Shown here: piece by piece, positions 55,015 through 63,929 of the stretch
How the letters are laid out: each line of letters starts with the position of its first letter
How positions within the stretch are numbered: position 1 is the stretch's first letter
Origin: Candidatus Pantoea formicae
Lineage (GTDB): Bacteria > Pseudomonadota > Gammaproteobacteria > Enterobacterales > Enterobacteriaceae
Length of the DNA stretch: 64,000 nucleotides
NCBI RefSeq assembly: GCF_011752625.1
Contig: NZ_VWXD01000001.1
Coordinates: 310,001 to 374,000, forward strand
Direction: 5' to 3'
Notes under the pieces: model-generated
What the model saw: the letters and a program-made list of their open reading frames with translations, nothing else
Database searches by the model: none
Told to the model about the DNA's origin: nothing
Made by a program: the position numbers and the translations under genes

Positions 55015-55245
55015 ATGTCTAACGTTCGTTATTACCACGCAGGTTGCCCGGTGTGTGTTTCTGCTGAACAAACGCTGTTAGGTCTGCTAGATCCAAAAGT
55101 CCAGGTGGAAGTTGTGCATCTGGGTGAGCAGTCTTCAAGAATCGCGGAAGCGGAGAAAGCGGGAGTTGAATCTGTACCGGCACTGGTTGTTGACGGTCAG
55201 GTACTGCATTTGAATTTCGGTGCAGCTATTGCCGATTTAAAATAA
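55015..55245 (+). CDS. Small thioredoxin/glutaredoxin-like protein
   Basis: 76-residue thioredoxin-fold protein: RYYHAGCPVCVSAEQTLLGL gives a CPVC redox motif at 12-15, and ESVPALVVDGQVLHLNFGAA supplies the cis-Pro loop. GAGGAAG precedes ATG 55015. It may reduce a cysteine in one of the operon enzymes; that link is inference. A bidirectional terminator follows. Confidence 0.83.
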   Translation: MSNVRYYHAGCPVCVSAEQTLLGLLDPKVQVEVVHLGEQSSRIAEAEKAGVESVPALVVDGQVLHLNFGAAIADLK

Positions 55246-55267
55246 CAAAATCGCATAAGCTTATTTA

Positions 55268-55297
55268 ATTTCGCGGTGAGGGCCCGCACCGCGAAAT
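55268..55297. terminator. Bidirectional terminator between thioredoxin-like gene and ribH
   Basis: ATTTCGCGGTG, eight-base loop, CACCGCGAAAT: perfect 11-base stem between convergent genes. The minus strand continues TAAATAAG, the plus strand AGGGG. Confidence 0.7.
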
Positions 55298-55310
55298 AGG
55301 GGACGAGCAA

Positions 55311-55748
55311 TTAATCAATCGACAAATTATGAATCGCCAGCGCAGCACGCGCGGCTTCTTTGCCTTTCTTGATAAAGTGTTCGGTATAGAAGTTTTCCAG
55401 CACATCGACCGGCTGGAAATTATGCGGCGTCAGTGACACTGAGAATACAGGCACATTGGTGGTCAGTTGCACATTCATCAGGCCATCCACCACAGCGGCA
55501 GCCACGAAGTCGTGACGATAAATACCGCCATCAACCACCAGCGCAGCAGCAACGATCGCATCGTATTTGCCCGTCTCCGCTAAACGTTTTGCCAATAACG
55601 GCATTTCAAATGCACCTGGAACTTCCAGCACTTTTAATTCTGCTTCAACGTTTTGCGCTTTTAATTCCTGTTCAAAACCGACCAAAGCATTGTGCACAAT
55701 TTCTTTGTGCCAGCCGGCTTTAATAAATGCAATCCTGATATTTTTCAT
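55311..55748 (-). CDS. ribH2: 6,7-dimethyl-8-ribityllumazine synthase, type II
   Basis: 145-residue lumazine synthase, the penultimate step of riboflavin synthesis. VVDGGIYRHDFVAAAVVDGL and VFSVSLTPHNFQ match the Brucella-type RibH2 group (decameric), not the icosahedral RibH of enterobacteria. ATG 55748 begins MKNIRIAFIKAGWHKEIV. There is no FMN riboswitch upstream. It is probably a second lumazine synthase beside a chromosomal ribH. Confidence 0.88.
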   Translation of the reverse strand: MKNIRIAFIKAGWHKEIVHNALVGFEQELKAQNVEAELKVLEVPGAFEMPLLAKRLAETGKYDAIVAAALVVDGGIYRHDFVAAAVVDGLMNVQLTTNVPVFSVSLTPHNFQPVDVLENFYTEHFIKKGKEAARAALAIHNLSID

Positions 55749-55882
55749 AATGAATCCGACATCACCTGTAATTACTTGCGCGTGAATAGTAGCAATAATG
55801 CCTTTGTATACCATATGTTACGGTTGTGATCCAGAACGCTTGCGTAGCGATAAATGCCTTTATCACATAACGAAATCCACGC

Positions 55883-55911
55883 TTGACGCCGAACGGTGCC
55901 TGCAATACAAA
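55883..55911 (+). promoter_or_regulatory. Sigma70 promoter of the thi operon
   Basis: TTGACG (55883-55888), 17-base spacer, TACAAA (55906-55911), a few bases before the riboswitch. Confidence 0.7.
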
Positions 55912-55917
55912 TAGACG

Positions 55918-56020
55918 CGTCGGGGGAGTCTCGCCAAAGAGACTGAGAGGCTAAAAGCGCAATGCGCGGCTTAGCGACCCTTTGAACCTGACCCAGTTGA
56001 TACTGGCGTAGGAAGACTGA
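55918..56020 (+). ncRNA. TPP riboswitch (THI element)
   Basis: Conserved parts are in order: CGGGGGAGTCTC and GAGACTGAGA (the P2/P3 arm with the CTGAGA box), a variable arm with GCGCAATGCGC, then ACCCTTTGAACCTGA and CAGTTGATACTGGCGTAGGA (P4/P5 and the closing strand). The leader to the thiO GTG is 128 bases, with a CTCAG-CTGAG hairpin near 56093-56108 that may be part of the expression switch. Thiamine diphosphate should turn the operon off. Confidence 0.95.
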
Positions 56021-56148
56021 CAGCGTATTGTCTACGTTGTCTGGCGCAGAGGATCGCTCGCGCTCTCTTTCCCTCCTCCTGTATCTGCGGGTCTCAGCGA
56101 AATCTGAGAGGCCGATGTGAACTCCCTTGATATTCCGGAACCACAGCA

Positions 56149-57093
56149 GTGAGCCGCTGGACGGTATTAGGCTGCGGCGTGGCGGGCCTGTGCGTGGCAA
56201 CCTTGCTGGCTGAGCGCGGTGAAGAGGTCAATGTCATTGGCGATGAACGCCATCAACCTGCGTCCTGGTTTGCGGGTGGCATGCTTGCGCCCTGGTGCGA
56301 ATCTGAAAGTGCACCGCAAGAGGTTATCTCCCTCGGGCAACACTCCGCTGCCTGGTGGCAGCAGCGGGTCAGCAGCGTGACACACCAAGGCACGCTGGTG
56401 GTCGCACCGCCACGCGACAGCCAGGAACTCACCCGCTTTGCGCGTATGACGGATCAGCATCAATGGATCGATCCTGGTGAGATTGAGCCCATGCTGGAAG
56501 GGCGTTTTGCGCGCGGGCTTTTCTTTGCGCGCGAAGCGCACCTTGACCCACGCCTCGCCCTGACAGAAATGCGTGAAAAACTGCTGCAGCGCGGTGTGCG
56601 TTTTGCTGCGCAGCAAACGGGTGGGCGTGTGATTGACTGTCGTGGGATTCACGCCAAAGGTGAATTAGCCAGCCTGCGCGCGGTGCGCGGCGAAATGGTG
56701 ATTCTGCACAGCGATGAAGTGCAATTCTCGCGCCCGATTCGTCTACTGCATCCCCGCTTTCCCTGCTATCTGGTGCCGCGCCGTGATGGCCACTTTATGC
56801 TCGGTGCCACCATGGTGGAAAGCGATGATGCCAGCCCCATCAGCGCGCGCGCCATGATGGAACTCTTGAGTGCAGCCTATGCCATTCACCCCGCACTAGC
56901 CGAAGCACGTGTGGTGGAAAGCGGCAGCGGCCTGCGTCCGGCTTATCCGGCCAATCTGCCGGAAATCCGCTATCAAAATGACACTTACTATCTTAATGGC
57001 ATGTATCGCCATGGTTTTCTGCTGGCTCCGATGATGGCAGAACAGTTGATGCAACGCCTTTTCGGGGAACAACAACATGAACATTCAGCTTAA
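56149..57093 (+). CDS. thiO: Glycine oxidase ThiO
   Basis: 314-residue FAD enzyme making the iminoglycine used by ThiG. FAD motif VLGCGVAGLCVATLLAE at 6-22, then WFAGGMLAPWCESESAP and the late VESGSGLRPAYPANLPEI and GMYRHGFLLAP. Start is GTG 56149; an in-frame stop lies 21 bases upstream, so no longer start is possible in that frame. Overlaps thiS by 17 bases. Confidence 0.93.
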   Translation: MSRWTVLGCGVAGLCVATLLAERGEEVNVIGDERHQPASWFAGGMLAPWCESESAPQEVISLGQHSAAWWQQRVSSVTHQGTLVVAPPRDSQELTRFARMTDQHQWIDPGEIEPMLEGRFARGLFFAREAHLDPRLALTEMREKLLQRGVRFAAQQTGGRVIDCRGIHAKGELASLRAVRGEMVILHSDEVQFSRPIRLLHPRFPCYLVPRRDGHFMLGATMVESDDASPISARAMMELLSAAYAIHPALAEARVVESGSGLRPAYPANLPEIRYQNDTYYLNGMYRHGFLLAPMMAEQLMQRLFGEQQHEHSA

Positions 57094-57274
57094 TGGCCGG
57101 GCGATCCGCACCGAGGCTAAAACACTCAGCGAATTGCTGATCGAACAGCAAATTGACGCTGCCTGCGTCGCCAGTGCCTTCAATGGTCAATTTGTGCCGA
57201 AAAGCCAGTACAGCAACCAGACGTTAGAAGAGGGTTGCCAGCTGGAAGTGTTATCACCGATGCAGGGAGGTTGA
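57077..57274 (+). CDS. thiS: Sulfur carrier protein ThiS
   Basis: 65-residue ubiquitin-fold carrier ending in Gly-Gly (SPMQGG), the site adenylated by ThiF and thiolated. Four bases to thiG. Confidence 0.95.
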   Translation: MNIQLNGRAIRTEAKTLSELLIEQQIDAACVASAFNGQFVPKSQYSNQTLEEGCQLEVLSPMQGG

Positions 57275-57277
57275 GCC

Positions 57278-58036
57278 ATGTTCTACGATTTTGCACCGCA
57301 ATCTCGCTTCCTGCTGGGAACCGCTGGGTATCCCTCACCGGCCGTTTTGCAACAGGCGATAGCCGCCTCGGGCACCGACATCATCACCGTCAGTTTACGG
57401 CGTGAAGGAGCAGCAGGTGCGGCATTCCGTGAGCTGCTCACGGGATTGAATGTGCACGTGCTGCCCAACACGGCTGGCTGTCACACGGTTAAAGAAGCGG
57501 TGACCACTGCACAGATGGCGCGCGAGCTGTTCAATACCTCATGGATTAAGCTGGAGGTGATCGGTCATGCCGATACGTTACAACCCGATCCGTTCGCGCT
57601 GGTCGAAGCCGCGCGCATCTTGTGCGCAGACGGTTTTCAGGTATTTCCGTACACCACTGAAGATTTGATTGTCGGTGAAAAATTACTGGAAGCGGGCTGT
57701 GAGCTCCTGATGCCGTGGGGCGCGCCGATTGGTTCCGGCCAGGGATTACGCAATATCGAGGGCTTGCGCGCGATGCGCGCATGGTTCAGCGATATTCCGC
57801 TGATTATTGATGCAGGAATCGGCGCACCTTCCCAAGCCGCGCAGGCGATGGAGATGGGCTTCGATGGCATATTGCTGAATACCGCAGTGGCGAAAGCGGG
57901 CGATCCGGTCGGCATGGCGGAGAGTTTCCGCTTAGCGATTGAAGCAGGCCAGGCCGCGCGTCGTGCCGGTTTGATGGAAAAGCGTGATATGGCAGCGGCT
58001 TCTACACCGATCTTTGGCCTCGCCAACCTGAGTTAA
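57278..58036 (+). CDS. thiG: Thiazole synthase ThiG
   Basis: 252-residue TIM-barrel enzyme joining ThiS-thiocarboxylate, iminoglycine and deoxyxylulose phosphate into the thiazole. Lys in [10 protein letters not shown] is the Schiff-base residue. [12 protein letters not shown] and [20 protein letters not shown] bind phosphate. Confidence 0.95.
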   Translation: MFYDFAPQSRFLLGTAGYPSPAVLQQAIAASGTDIITVSLRREGAAGAAFRELLTGLNVHVLPNTAGCHTVKEAVTTAQMARELFNTSWIKLEVIGHADTLQPDPFALVEAARILCADGFQVFPYTTEDLIVGEKLLEAGCELLMPWGAPIGSGQGLRNIEGLRAMRAWFSDIPLIIDAGIGAPSQAAQAMEMGFDGILLNTAVAKAGDPVGMAESFRLAIEAGQAARRAGLMEKRDMAAASTPIFGLANLS

Positions 58037-58045
58037 GGAGCCATC

Positions 58046-59011
58046 ATGGATCGCTATCAACGGCAGATGATGCTGCCGGAAATCGGGGTGGCCGGGCAGC
58101 AAAAATTAGCGGCAGCGCGCGTGCTGGTTGTCGGTGCCGGAGGCTTAGGCGCCACGCTGTTACCGCAGTTGGTCGGTGCGGGCGTCGGTTTTATCCGCCT
58201 GTGTGATGATGACGAGGTGGCACTGCATAATTTGCATCGCCAGACCTTGTTTACCATGCAGGATATTGGATACGCCAAAGTGGAGCGTGCACAGCTGGCG
58301 TTGCAGCAGCGTAATCCTGAGGTGGAACTGGAAGCGTTCCGGCATGCACTCAGTGGCAGCGATTTGCCACACATCCTCAGCGATATCGATGTGGTGATTG
58401 ATGCCGCAGATAACTTCGCCGTCACTTACCCACTCTCTGACGCCTGTTTACAGGCCAGTATTCCCTTTATCAGTGCATCTGTGTTGGGCCGTCAAGGTTA
58501 TGTAGGGGGCTTCTGCGGTAATGCCCCGAGCTATCGTGCGGTCTTTCCCTCTTTGCCTTCATCTGCCGCCAACTGCAACACCGCTGGGGTTATGGGACCG
58601 GCTGTGGCCACCTTGGGTGCGATGCAGGCGCAGATGGCATTGAGCGTACTGCTGGGCTTACAGCCCTCGCCGCTGGGATGTGTGGTGAACTGCGATTTCG
58701 TTAACTGGCATTTTCGTCAGTTCCGCTTCGACGGGGCCGAAGAGCCAGAACAGGCCGTGCCCTTTATCGATCAAAAACAGTTGGCGGCGGATGATTGTGT
58801 GGTCGAATTACGCGGTCTGGAGGAAGCGCCGGAGAGTGTGGCAGCAAAGGTAGAGCGCATTTTGCCGCAGGCGCTCGCACAATGGCAGCCACCGCAGGAT
58901 CAGCGCATTGTGCTGGTGTGTGCCAGCGGCATTCGCGCGGCTAAAGCAGCAGCGGATTTGGCACAACGCGGCTTTACGCGTTTGGCTATTTTAGCGGCGC
59001 GTCGTCCATGA
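58046..59011 (+). CDS. thiF: ThiS adenylyltransferase ThiF with rhodanese-like tail
   Basis: 321-residue E1-like enzyme. ATP motif VVGAGGLGATLLPQLV at 29-44, Arg finger region and Cys in AANCNTAGVMGP, which corresponds to the cysteine that bonds to ThiS. The zinc cysteines of MoeB/ThiF are missing: PSYRA replaces PCYRC, and the C-terminal CxxC is absent. Instead the end holds CASGIRAAKAAADLAQRGF, the CxxGxR active loop of a rhodanese-like domain. This suggests a fusion that carries its own sulfur donor step. Overlaps thiZ by four bases. Confidence 0.9.
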   Translation: MDRYQRQMMLPEIGVAGQQKLAAARVLVVGAGGLGATLLPQLVGAGVGFIRLCDDDEVALHNLHRQTLFTMQDIGYAKVERAQLALQQRNPEVELEAFRHALSGSDLPHILSDIDVVIDAADNFAVTYPLSDACLQASIPFISASVLGRQGYVGGFCGNAPSYRAVFPSLPSSAANCNTAGVMGPAVATLGAMQAQMALSVLLGLQPSPLGCVVNCDFVNWHFRQFRFDGAEEPEQAVPFIDQKQLAADDCVVELRGLEEAPESVAAKVERILPQALAQWQPPQDQRIVLVCASGIRAAKAAADLAQRGFTRLAILAARRP

Positions 59012-59721
59012 ATACGATTGGTTTTCATGATGTCACCTTTGGCTGGGGCGAAAATGCCCTGTGCGAACGACTGAATCTGCAACTGCGCGGTGGGAAAACC
59101 ACGGTGTTTCTGGGGCGCAGTGGCATTGGCAAAAGCACGCTGCTGAGACTGGTCGCAGGATTACTGCAACCGCAGCACGGCAGTATCACTGGCTTACAGG
59201 ATAAGGTGGCGTGGATGGGGCAGCAGGATCTGCTCTATCCGTGGTTAACGGTACTGGAAAACGTCATGCTTGCGGCGCGCCTGAACGGGGAGAAACCGGA
59301 TCGTCACCGCGCGCTAGCACTGCTGGAGCAGGTGAAACTCAGTGAGGTGGCGGAGTCACCACCCAGCCAGCTTTCAGGTGGCATGCGGCAACGTGTCGCA
59401 CTGGCACGTACCCTGTATGCACAGCGTGACGTGGTGCTAATGGATGAACCTTTCGCCACACTTGATGTAATGACCAAACTTAGCCTACAAACCCTGACCG
59501 CCACGTTGTTGAAAGGCAAAACGGTGTTGCTGGTCACCCACGATCCACTCGAAGCTTGCCGTATGGCTGATGACATTGTGCTGCTGCATGACCAACCGTT
59601 AACGGTGGAAGCTTGGCCGGTGCCAAACGGTGATGTGCCACGTCAGCTAGTCGATCCAGGCCTGTTAAAAGCGCAGGCCGAACTATTCTCACGACTGAAT
59701 CAAGATGAAAAAACTCTATAG
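59008..59721 (+). CDS. thiZ: Thiamine-precursor ABC transporter ATP-binding protein
   Basis: 237-residue ATPase with Walker A GRSGIGKST, signature [10 protein letters not shown] and Walker B VLMDEPFATLD. It belongs to the nitrate/taurine/HMP importer type. Overlaps the permease by 17 bases. Confidence 0.9.
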   Translation: MNTIGFHDVTFGWGENALCERLNLQLRGGKTTVFLGRSGIGKSTLLRLVAGLLQPQHGSITGLQDKVAWMGQQDLLYPWLTVLENVMLAARLNGEKPDRHRALALLEQVKLSEVAESPPSQLSGGMRQRVALARTLYAQRDVVLMDEPFATLDVMTKLSLQTLTATLLKGKTVLLVTHDPLEACRMADDIVLLHDQPLTVEAWPVPNGDVPRQLVDPGLLKAQAELFSRLNQDEKTL

Positions 59722-60439
59722 CGCGATTTACCTGATCGCGGTGCTGCTTTGCGCGTGGTTACTAGCCAGACGAAGCGGTGTACCGGAATTTTTACTGCCT
59801 TCTCCGGTGGCGGTGCTCGAAGCCTTGTGGATGCATCGCCAACTGCTGCTGCATCACGCCCTTTACACGCTGGCGGAGATCGTCTTGGCGCTGCTGCTGG
59901 GGGTAGGGACAGGCGTGATTCTGGCGGTACTGATGGCGGGTAGTCAGACGTTACGTCGCCTGCTCTTTCCGCTGGTTACCGCCAGCCAGGCGATTCCAGT
60001 GTTTGCCTTGGCGCCGCTGCTGGTGCTGTGGCTGGGCTTCGGCATTGCGTCAAAAGTGGTGGTGGCCGCTCTGATCGTTTTTTTCCCGCTCTGCTTATCA
60101 CTGTTCGATGGATTGTGCCGCACGCCATCCGGCTGGCTGGAGCTGGCAAAAACCATGAATAGCTCACGCGTGAAGCTGTTCTGGCATGTGCGCTGGCCTG
60201 CGGCATTACCGCAATTTTTTTCTGGTTTGCAGATGGCAGTGGTGCTGGCACCCATCGGTGTTGTGATTGGAGAGTGGGTTGGGGCTAGCGAAGGGCTGGG
60301 CTATCTGATGATGCAATCCAACGCCCGCCTGGAAACGGCCACCAGTTTTGCTGCTCTGCTGTTGCTATTAATTCTGGCACTGCTGCTCTCTGGCAGCGTG
60401 GCATTTATTCGTAAAAAACGCCTCTGGCACTCAACATAA
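59705..60439 (+). CDS. thiX: Thiamine-precursor ABC transporter permease
   Basis: 244-residue permease with five to six segments, SsuC/ThiX type. It has PLVTASQAIPVFALAPLLVL and the late VVIGEWVGASEGLGYLMMQS. Nine bases to the binding-protein gene. Confidence 0.9.
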   Translation: MKKLYSAIYLIAVLLCAWLLARRSGVPEFLLPSPVAVLEALWMHRQLLLHHALYTLAEIVLALLLGVGTGVILAVLMAGSQTLRRLLFPLVTASQAIPVFALAPLLVLWLGFGIASKVVVAALIVFFPLCLSLFDGLCRTPSGWLELAKTMNSSRVKLFWHVRWPAALPQFFSGLQMAVVLAPIGVVIGEWVGASEGLGYLMMQSNARLETATSFAALLLLLILALLLSGSVAFIRKKRLWHST

Positions 60440-60448
60440 GGACGCACC

Positions 60449-61384
60449 TTGAACACCCTACGTACAATGATGACTGCACTGCTGTTACTGGCGACGACCA
60501 GTGCGCATGCTGCAGAGAAAGTTCGCCTGCTGCTTGACTGGTTTGTTAACCCTAACCACGCAGCAATCTTTGCGGCACAATACAGCGGCGCCTTTAAGAA
60601 GGAAGGGCTGGACGTTGAAATGATCGCGCCAGCAGACTCTGCATCCGTTCCGCTGCTGTTGGCAGCAGGTAAAGCGGACCTGGCCATTAGCTATCAACCA
60701 CAGCTTTATACGCTGGTGGAGAAAGATGTTCCGGTGATTCGCGTCGGTACGCTTATTGGACAGCCGTTAAATACCTTAACCACTGTTTCCAGCGATATTC
60801 ACTCCCTTAAAGACCTCGCCGGCAAAACCCTCGGCTACGCGGTACCGGGTTCGGAAGATGTCGCCATCCGCAACATGCTGAAATCTCAGGGCGTGGATGT
60901 GAATTCGGTTAAGTTGATTAGCTTGAATATGGATTCCACCTCGGCGTTGCTGACGCACAAAATTGACGGCGCGATGACAATCTTCCGTAACTACGAGCTC
61001 ATCGACCTGAAAGATAAAGGCGCGAAGCCAGTGGTGTTCAAGCCGGAAGATTACGGTGTGCCCGCTTATGATGAGCTGATCATCCTGGCGAATAACCAAC
61101 ATGCTACACAGGACAAGCGTATTCCAGCATTTTTACGTGGCTTAGATGCTGGCGTGGTGTGGTTGCGTGCGCATCCTGAAGAGGCGTGGAAAGCCTTCAT
61201 TAAGCAGTATCCAGAGCTGGATACCAAGCTTAACCACCAGGCTTGGCAAGCGACGTTGCCGCTGTTCGCTGCCCACAGTGCGAGCTTTGATAAAGCGCGT
61301 TATGAGGCCTTTGGTGAATATATGAAAGCCAACAGTTTGATTAAAGCCGTGGCGCCGATGACGCGCTATTCTTTAGAGCAGTAA
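60449..61384 (+). CDS. thiY: Periplasmic pyrimidine-precursor-binding protein (ThiY-like)
   Basis: 311-residue NMT1/THI5-like binding protein. Sec signal to about residue 24 (TTSAHA), then VRLLLDWFVNPNHAAIFAAQ, the pyrimidine-binding WF..NP.H.A signature, and LGYAVPGSEDVAIRN. It should bring in a hydroxymethylpyrimidine or formylaminopyrimidine, the half of thiamine not made by thiOSGF. It ends the thi operon. Confidence 0.9.
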   Translation: MNTLRTMMTALLLLATTSAHAAEKVRLLLDWFVNPNHAAIFAAQYSGAFKKEGLDVEMIAPADSASVPLLLAAGKADLAISYQPQLYTLVEKDVPVIRVGTLIGQPLNTLTTVSSDIHSLKDLAGKTLGYAVPGSEDVAIRNMLKSQGVDVNSVKLISLNMDSTSALLTHKIDGAMTIFRNYELIDLKDKGAKPVVFKPEDYGVPAYDELIILANNQHATQDKRIPAFLRGLDAGVVWLRAHPEEAWKAFIKQYPELDTKLNHQAWQATLPLFAAHSASFDKARYEAFGEYMKANSLIKAVAPMTRYSLEQ

Positions 61385-61392
61385 CCGGTGTG

Positions 61393-61416
61393 CGGGCTGG
61401 CTAAATAGCTGGCCCG
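61393..61416. terminator. Stem-loop after the thi operon
   Basis: CGGGCTGGCTA and TAGCTGGCCCG pair over 11 positions with two G-U pairs. No T-run follows, so it is a weak terminator candidate. Confidence 0.4.
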
Positions 61417-61508
61417 TAACACACTGTGCATCTCTCAGCTCTCCTGTCCACGCGGCACCCGTCATCAATCACCCGCTACGAAATCCGCTTGCACCACGTC
61501 ATTGTTTT

Positions 61509-61527
61509 GATAATGATATCCATTCTC
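61509..61527. promoter_or_regulatory. Fur box upstream of fepB
   Basis: GATAATGATATCCATTCTC matches the Fur consensus GATAATGATAATCATTATC at 16 of 19 bases, 24 bases before the fepB ATG. Confidence 0.85.
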
Positions 61528-61551
61528 AATTATCAAGTGATGGATAACCTG

Positions 61552-62511
61552 ATGCGTTTGCCCGTTCTGGCCATACTGCTTTGCGTCACCTCTCTGTTCA
61601 AACCCGCGTTTGCCGCTGAAGATTCAGCCAGCTGGCCACGCACGCTGCCCACACCGCAAGGTCAGTTCACCCTCGCGCAGCCACCGCAGCGTATTGTTTC
61701 TACCAGCGTGACGTTAAGCGGCACCTTACTGGCGATTAACGCGCCGCTGATTGGGTCTGGCGCCACCAGCCGCAACAGCAGCGTTTCCGATGCCCAAGGC
61801 TTCTTTACCCAATGGGGGGAGGTCGCCAAAGCCCGTCACGTTAAGCCGCTGTATGTTTCCCAGCCCAACGCAGAAGCGATTGCGGCCGAGGCACCGGACC
61901 TGATCGTCATCGCTGCCACTGGTGGAGACTCCGCGCTGAAACTTTACGATCAGCTGAAAACCATCGCGCCCGTGCTGGTGGTTGATTACGGCGATAAGAG
62001 CTGGCAGGCGCTGACGTTGCAGCTTGGTCATATCACTGGCCATGAAGCGGAGGCGAAGCAGGTGATTGCAAAATTTGATCAACGCGTCGAGTCGCTGCGC
62101 AGCAAAATTACCCTGCCGCCGCAGCCCACCTCGGCGATTGTTTATTACGAAGATGGGCGCGGAATGAATATATGGACGCCGGCTTCGGCGCAGGGCGAAT
62201 TGCTCAAGGCGCTAGGCTTTACGCTGGCGATGCCGCCCGCCAGCCTACAGGGCAGTACCAGCATGGGCAAACGCAATGACATCATTCAACTTAATGGCGA
62301 GACAATGGCGGATGGCGTCACCGGGAATACGCTGCTGCTGTTCGCTGCTGATGAAAAAACGGTGCCGCAAGTGGCGAAGAATCCGTTCCTCGCGCATTTA
62401 TCCGCCGTGCAGCATCACGACATTTTTGCCATGGGCAACGACACTTTCCGCCTCGATTACTACAGCGCCAGTAATATGCTCAGCAGCATAGAGCGGCAGT
62501 TCACTCGCTAA
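61552..62511 (+). CDS. fepB: Ferric enterobactin periplasmic binding protein FepB
   Basis: 319-residue class III siderophore-binding protein. Signal peptide MRLPVLAILLCVTSL to about residue 22 (PAFA), then RIVSTSVTLSGTLLAINAPL, APDLIVIAATGGDSAL and the C-terminal HDIFAMGNDTFRLDYYSASN typical of FepB. ATG 61552 is chosen; the open frame extends back to 61426 through the Fur box and is not expected to be translated. Confidence 0.9.
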   Translation: MRLPVLAILLCVTSLFKPAFAAEDSASWPRTLPTPQGQFTLAQPPQRIVSTSVTLSGTLLAINAPLIGSGATSRNSSVSDAQGFFTQWGEVAKARHVKPLYVSQPNAEAIAAEAPDLIVIAATGGDSALKLYDQLKTIAPVLVVDYGDKSWQALTLQLGHITGHEAEAKQVIAKFDQRVESLRSKITLPPQPTSAIVYYEDGRGMNIWTPASAQGELLKALGFTLAMPPASLQGSTSMGKRNDIIQLNGETMADGVTGNTLLLFAADEKTVPQVAKNPFLAHLSAVQHHDIFAMGNDTFRLDYYSASNMLSSIERQFTR

Positions 62512-62515
62512 ACGC

Positions 62516-63862
62516 CTAACCATTCAGGCAGTCGGCCAGCAGCCAGCGGCAGCCATCAATCAGCCCACCGCGCCAGCAAAGGGCATCATGCCCACCGGAA
62601 TAACAACGGAAGTGGAGTGAGTGTCCCGCTGCTTCCAGAGCGGGTCGCATTTGCTGGTTAACGTAGAGCATATCTGCTTCGCGATCGCCGACCTCCTGAA
62701 AGATCTTTAACTTTCCAGCTGGTAATTCATTGTTTTGCAGCTGTCGCAGGAGTAGCCCAGGCGCATGTTGCTCGCGGTTGGCATAGTCGCGGATGTATTG
62801 AAGGTGGGGCCACCAAAAAGAACCGGATTGCGTGAGAATGCCGCCAAAACGCTGCGGCCAGTGCAAACCCGCATAGAGTGCAGCGAGACCACCATAGCTT
62901 TGCCCGACGACAAGTGTCCGACTCGCTTCGTGGCTGAAAGCGACATGTTGCTGGGCAAAGGGTAGCAACTCTTGTTGAATGGCTTGCCAGAAGGTTTCAT
63001 TACACGGCAATTCGACCTCTCGGTGCTGGCTGTCAATGACATCAATAAACAGCCAACTGGCGGGGGGTAATTCGCCTGCATCGGTGGCGTGCTCCAGTGC
63101 GCTAAAAATCGGTTGACCATGAACCCAGTTTTGACCGTCTAAAAGGATCACCAGTGGACGCCTCTCCGGCTCAGCGGTTTCTCCCGAGGTAAAGAGCCAG
63201 ACGGTGCGTGTGGTGTTAAGCAGAGTACTTTGCCATTGCAGCGTTTGCAGTGTTGTCAACGTTGTTTTGCTTAACCCGGCATCGTGCAACGCCCAAGCGG
63301 ATTGATAAGGTGCGTCTGGCATATGCGCTTTGCTCAAGGCGGTACCGCGGCTGTTCATAAAAGGGCGTGAGTGATTGAGGATGTCTGGGATTGCCAGCGG
63401 CATCAAGGATATCCACCACCTGCGCTGTAACACTTCGCATGCCTCGTCGCTGCCGCTAAACAACGGAGGCAAATGCTCTGCGCTCACAGGAATTAAGCTG
63501 TAGCTGCCTCGCCAGTTCGGGTCAATAAGGGTTGACCAATGCCAAACATCGCTTGCACCCATCCGCTTCAACGATTCAGGGGTGGTGCTGTGGTGATCGG
63601 TGACGCCATTGATATCAATATAAACGCGTTCAGTCGTTGATTGCGTGGAATAACCCTGTGGGTCACGCCAGAAAAAATGCATGGTGGTTTTCCCACACCC
63701 ATCGCGCTCAATCACTGGCGTTCCCACCTCAGAGACCCGTTGCCACCAGCTATCAGTGCCCAAACTATTCAGTTGCAACCAATGAGCCACTGTCCCAGTG
63801 GGGCACGTTTTAACGGTTTGAATTTCTGAATTGGCTCGAAACATCCTGTAATCCGTCTCCAT
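62516..63862 (-). CDS. fes: Enterobactin/enterochelin esterase Fes
   Basis: 448-residue cytoplasmic esterase that hydrolyses ferric enterobactin to release iron. N-terminal Fes domain (HFFWRDPQGYSTQSTTERVY) and C-terminal alpha/beta-hydrolase with Ser in VGQSYGGLAAL and His in YSGGHDALCWR. Convergent with fepB, four bases between stops. ATG 63844 (MFRANSE) is a possible alternative start. Confidence 0.93.
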   Translation of the reverse strand: METDYRMFRANSEIQTVKTCPTGTVAHWLQLNSLGTDSWWQRVSEVGTPVIERDGCGKTTMHFFWRDPQGYSTQSTTERVYIDINGVTDHHSTTPESLKRMGASDVWHWSTLIDPNWRGSYSLIPVSAEHLPPLFSGSDEACEVLQRRWWISLMPLAIPDILNHSRPFMNSRGTALSKAHMPDAPYQSAWALHDAGLSKTTLTTLQTLQWQSTLLNTTRTVWLFTSGETAEPERRPLVILLDGQNWVHGQPIFSALEHATDAGELPPASWLFIDVIDSQHREVELPCNETFWQAIQQELLPFAQQHVAFSHEASRTLVVGQSYGGLAALYAGLHWPQRFGGILTQSGSFWWPHLQYIRDYANREQHAPGLLLRQLQNNELPAGKLKIFQEVGDREADMLYVNQQMRPALEAAGHSLHFRCYSGGHDALCWRGGLIDGCRWLLADCLNG

Positions 63863-63896
63863 ATTTTCTTCAAAGAGTTTACATTAAAAAACAAAA

Positions 63897-63929
63897 TGCA
63901 AATGCTATTGATAACGATTTACATTTGCA
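63897..63929. promoter_or_regulatory. Fur-like region upstream of fes
   Basis: TGCAAATG and CATTTGCA flank TTGATAACGATTT, which resembles part of a Fur box. It lies 35 bases or more before fes and may also serve a gene beyond the right edge. The remaining bases to 64000 show no gene start. Confidence 0.55.

Noticed and set aside
55749..55880. FMN riboswitch upstream of ribH2
   Set aside because: None of the conserved RFN blocks are visible on the minus strand; only the TPP element serving thiO is recognisable in this gap.
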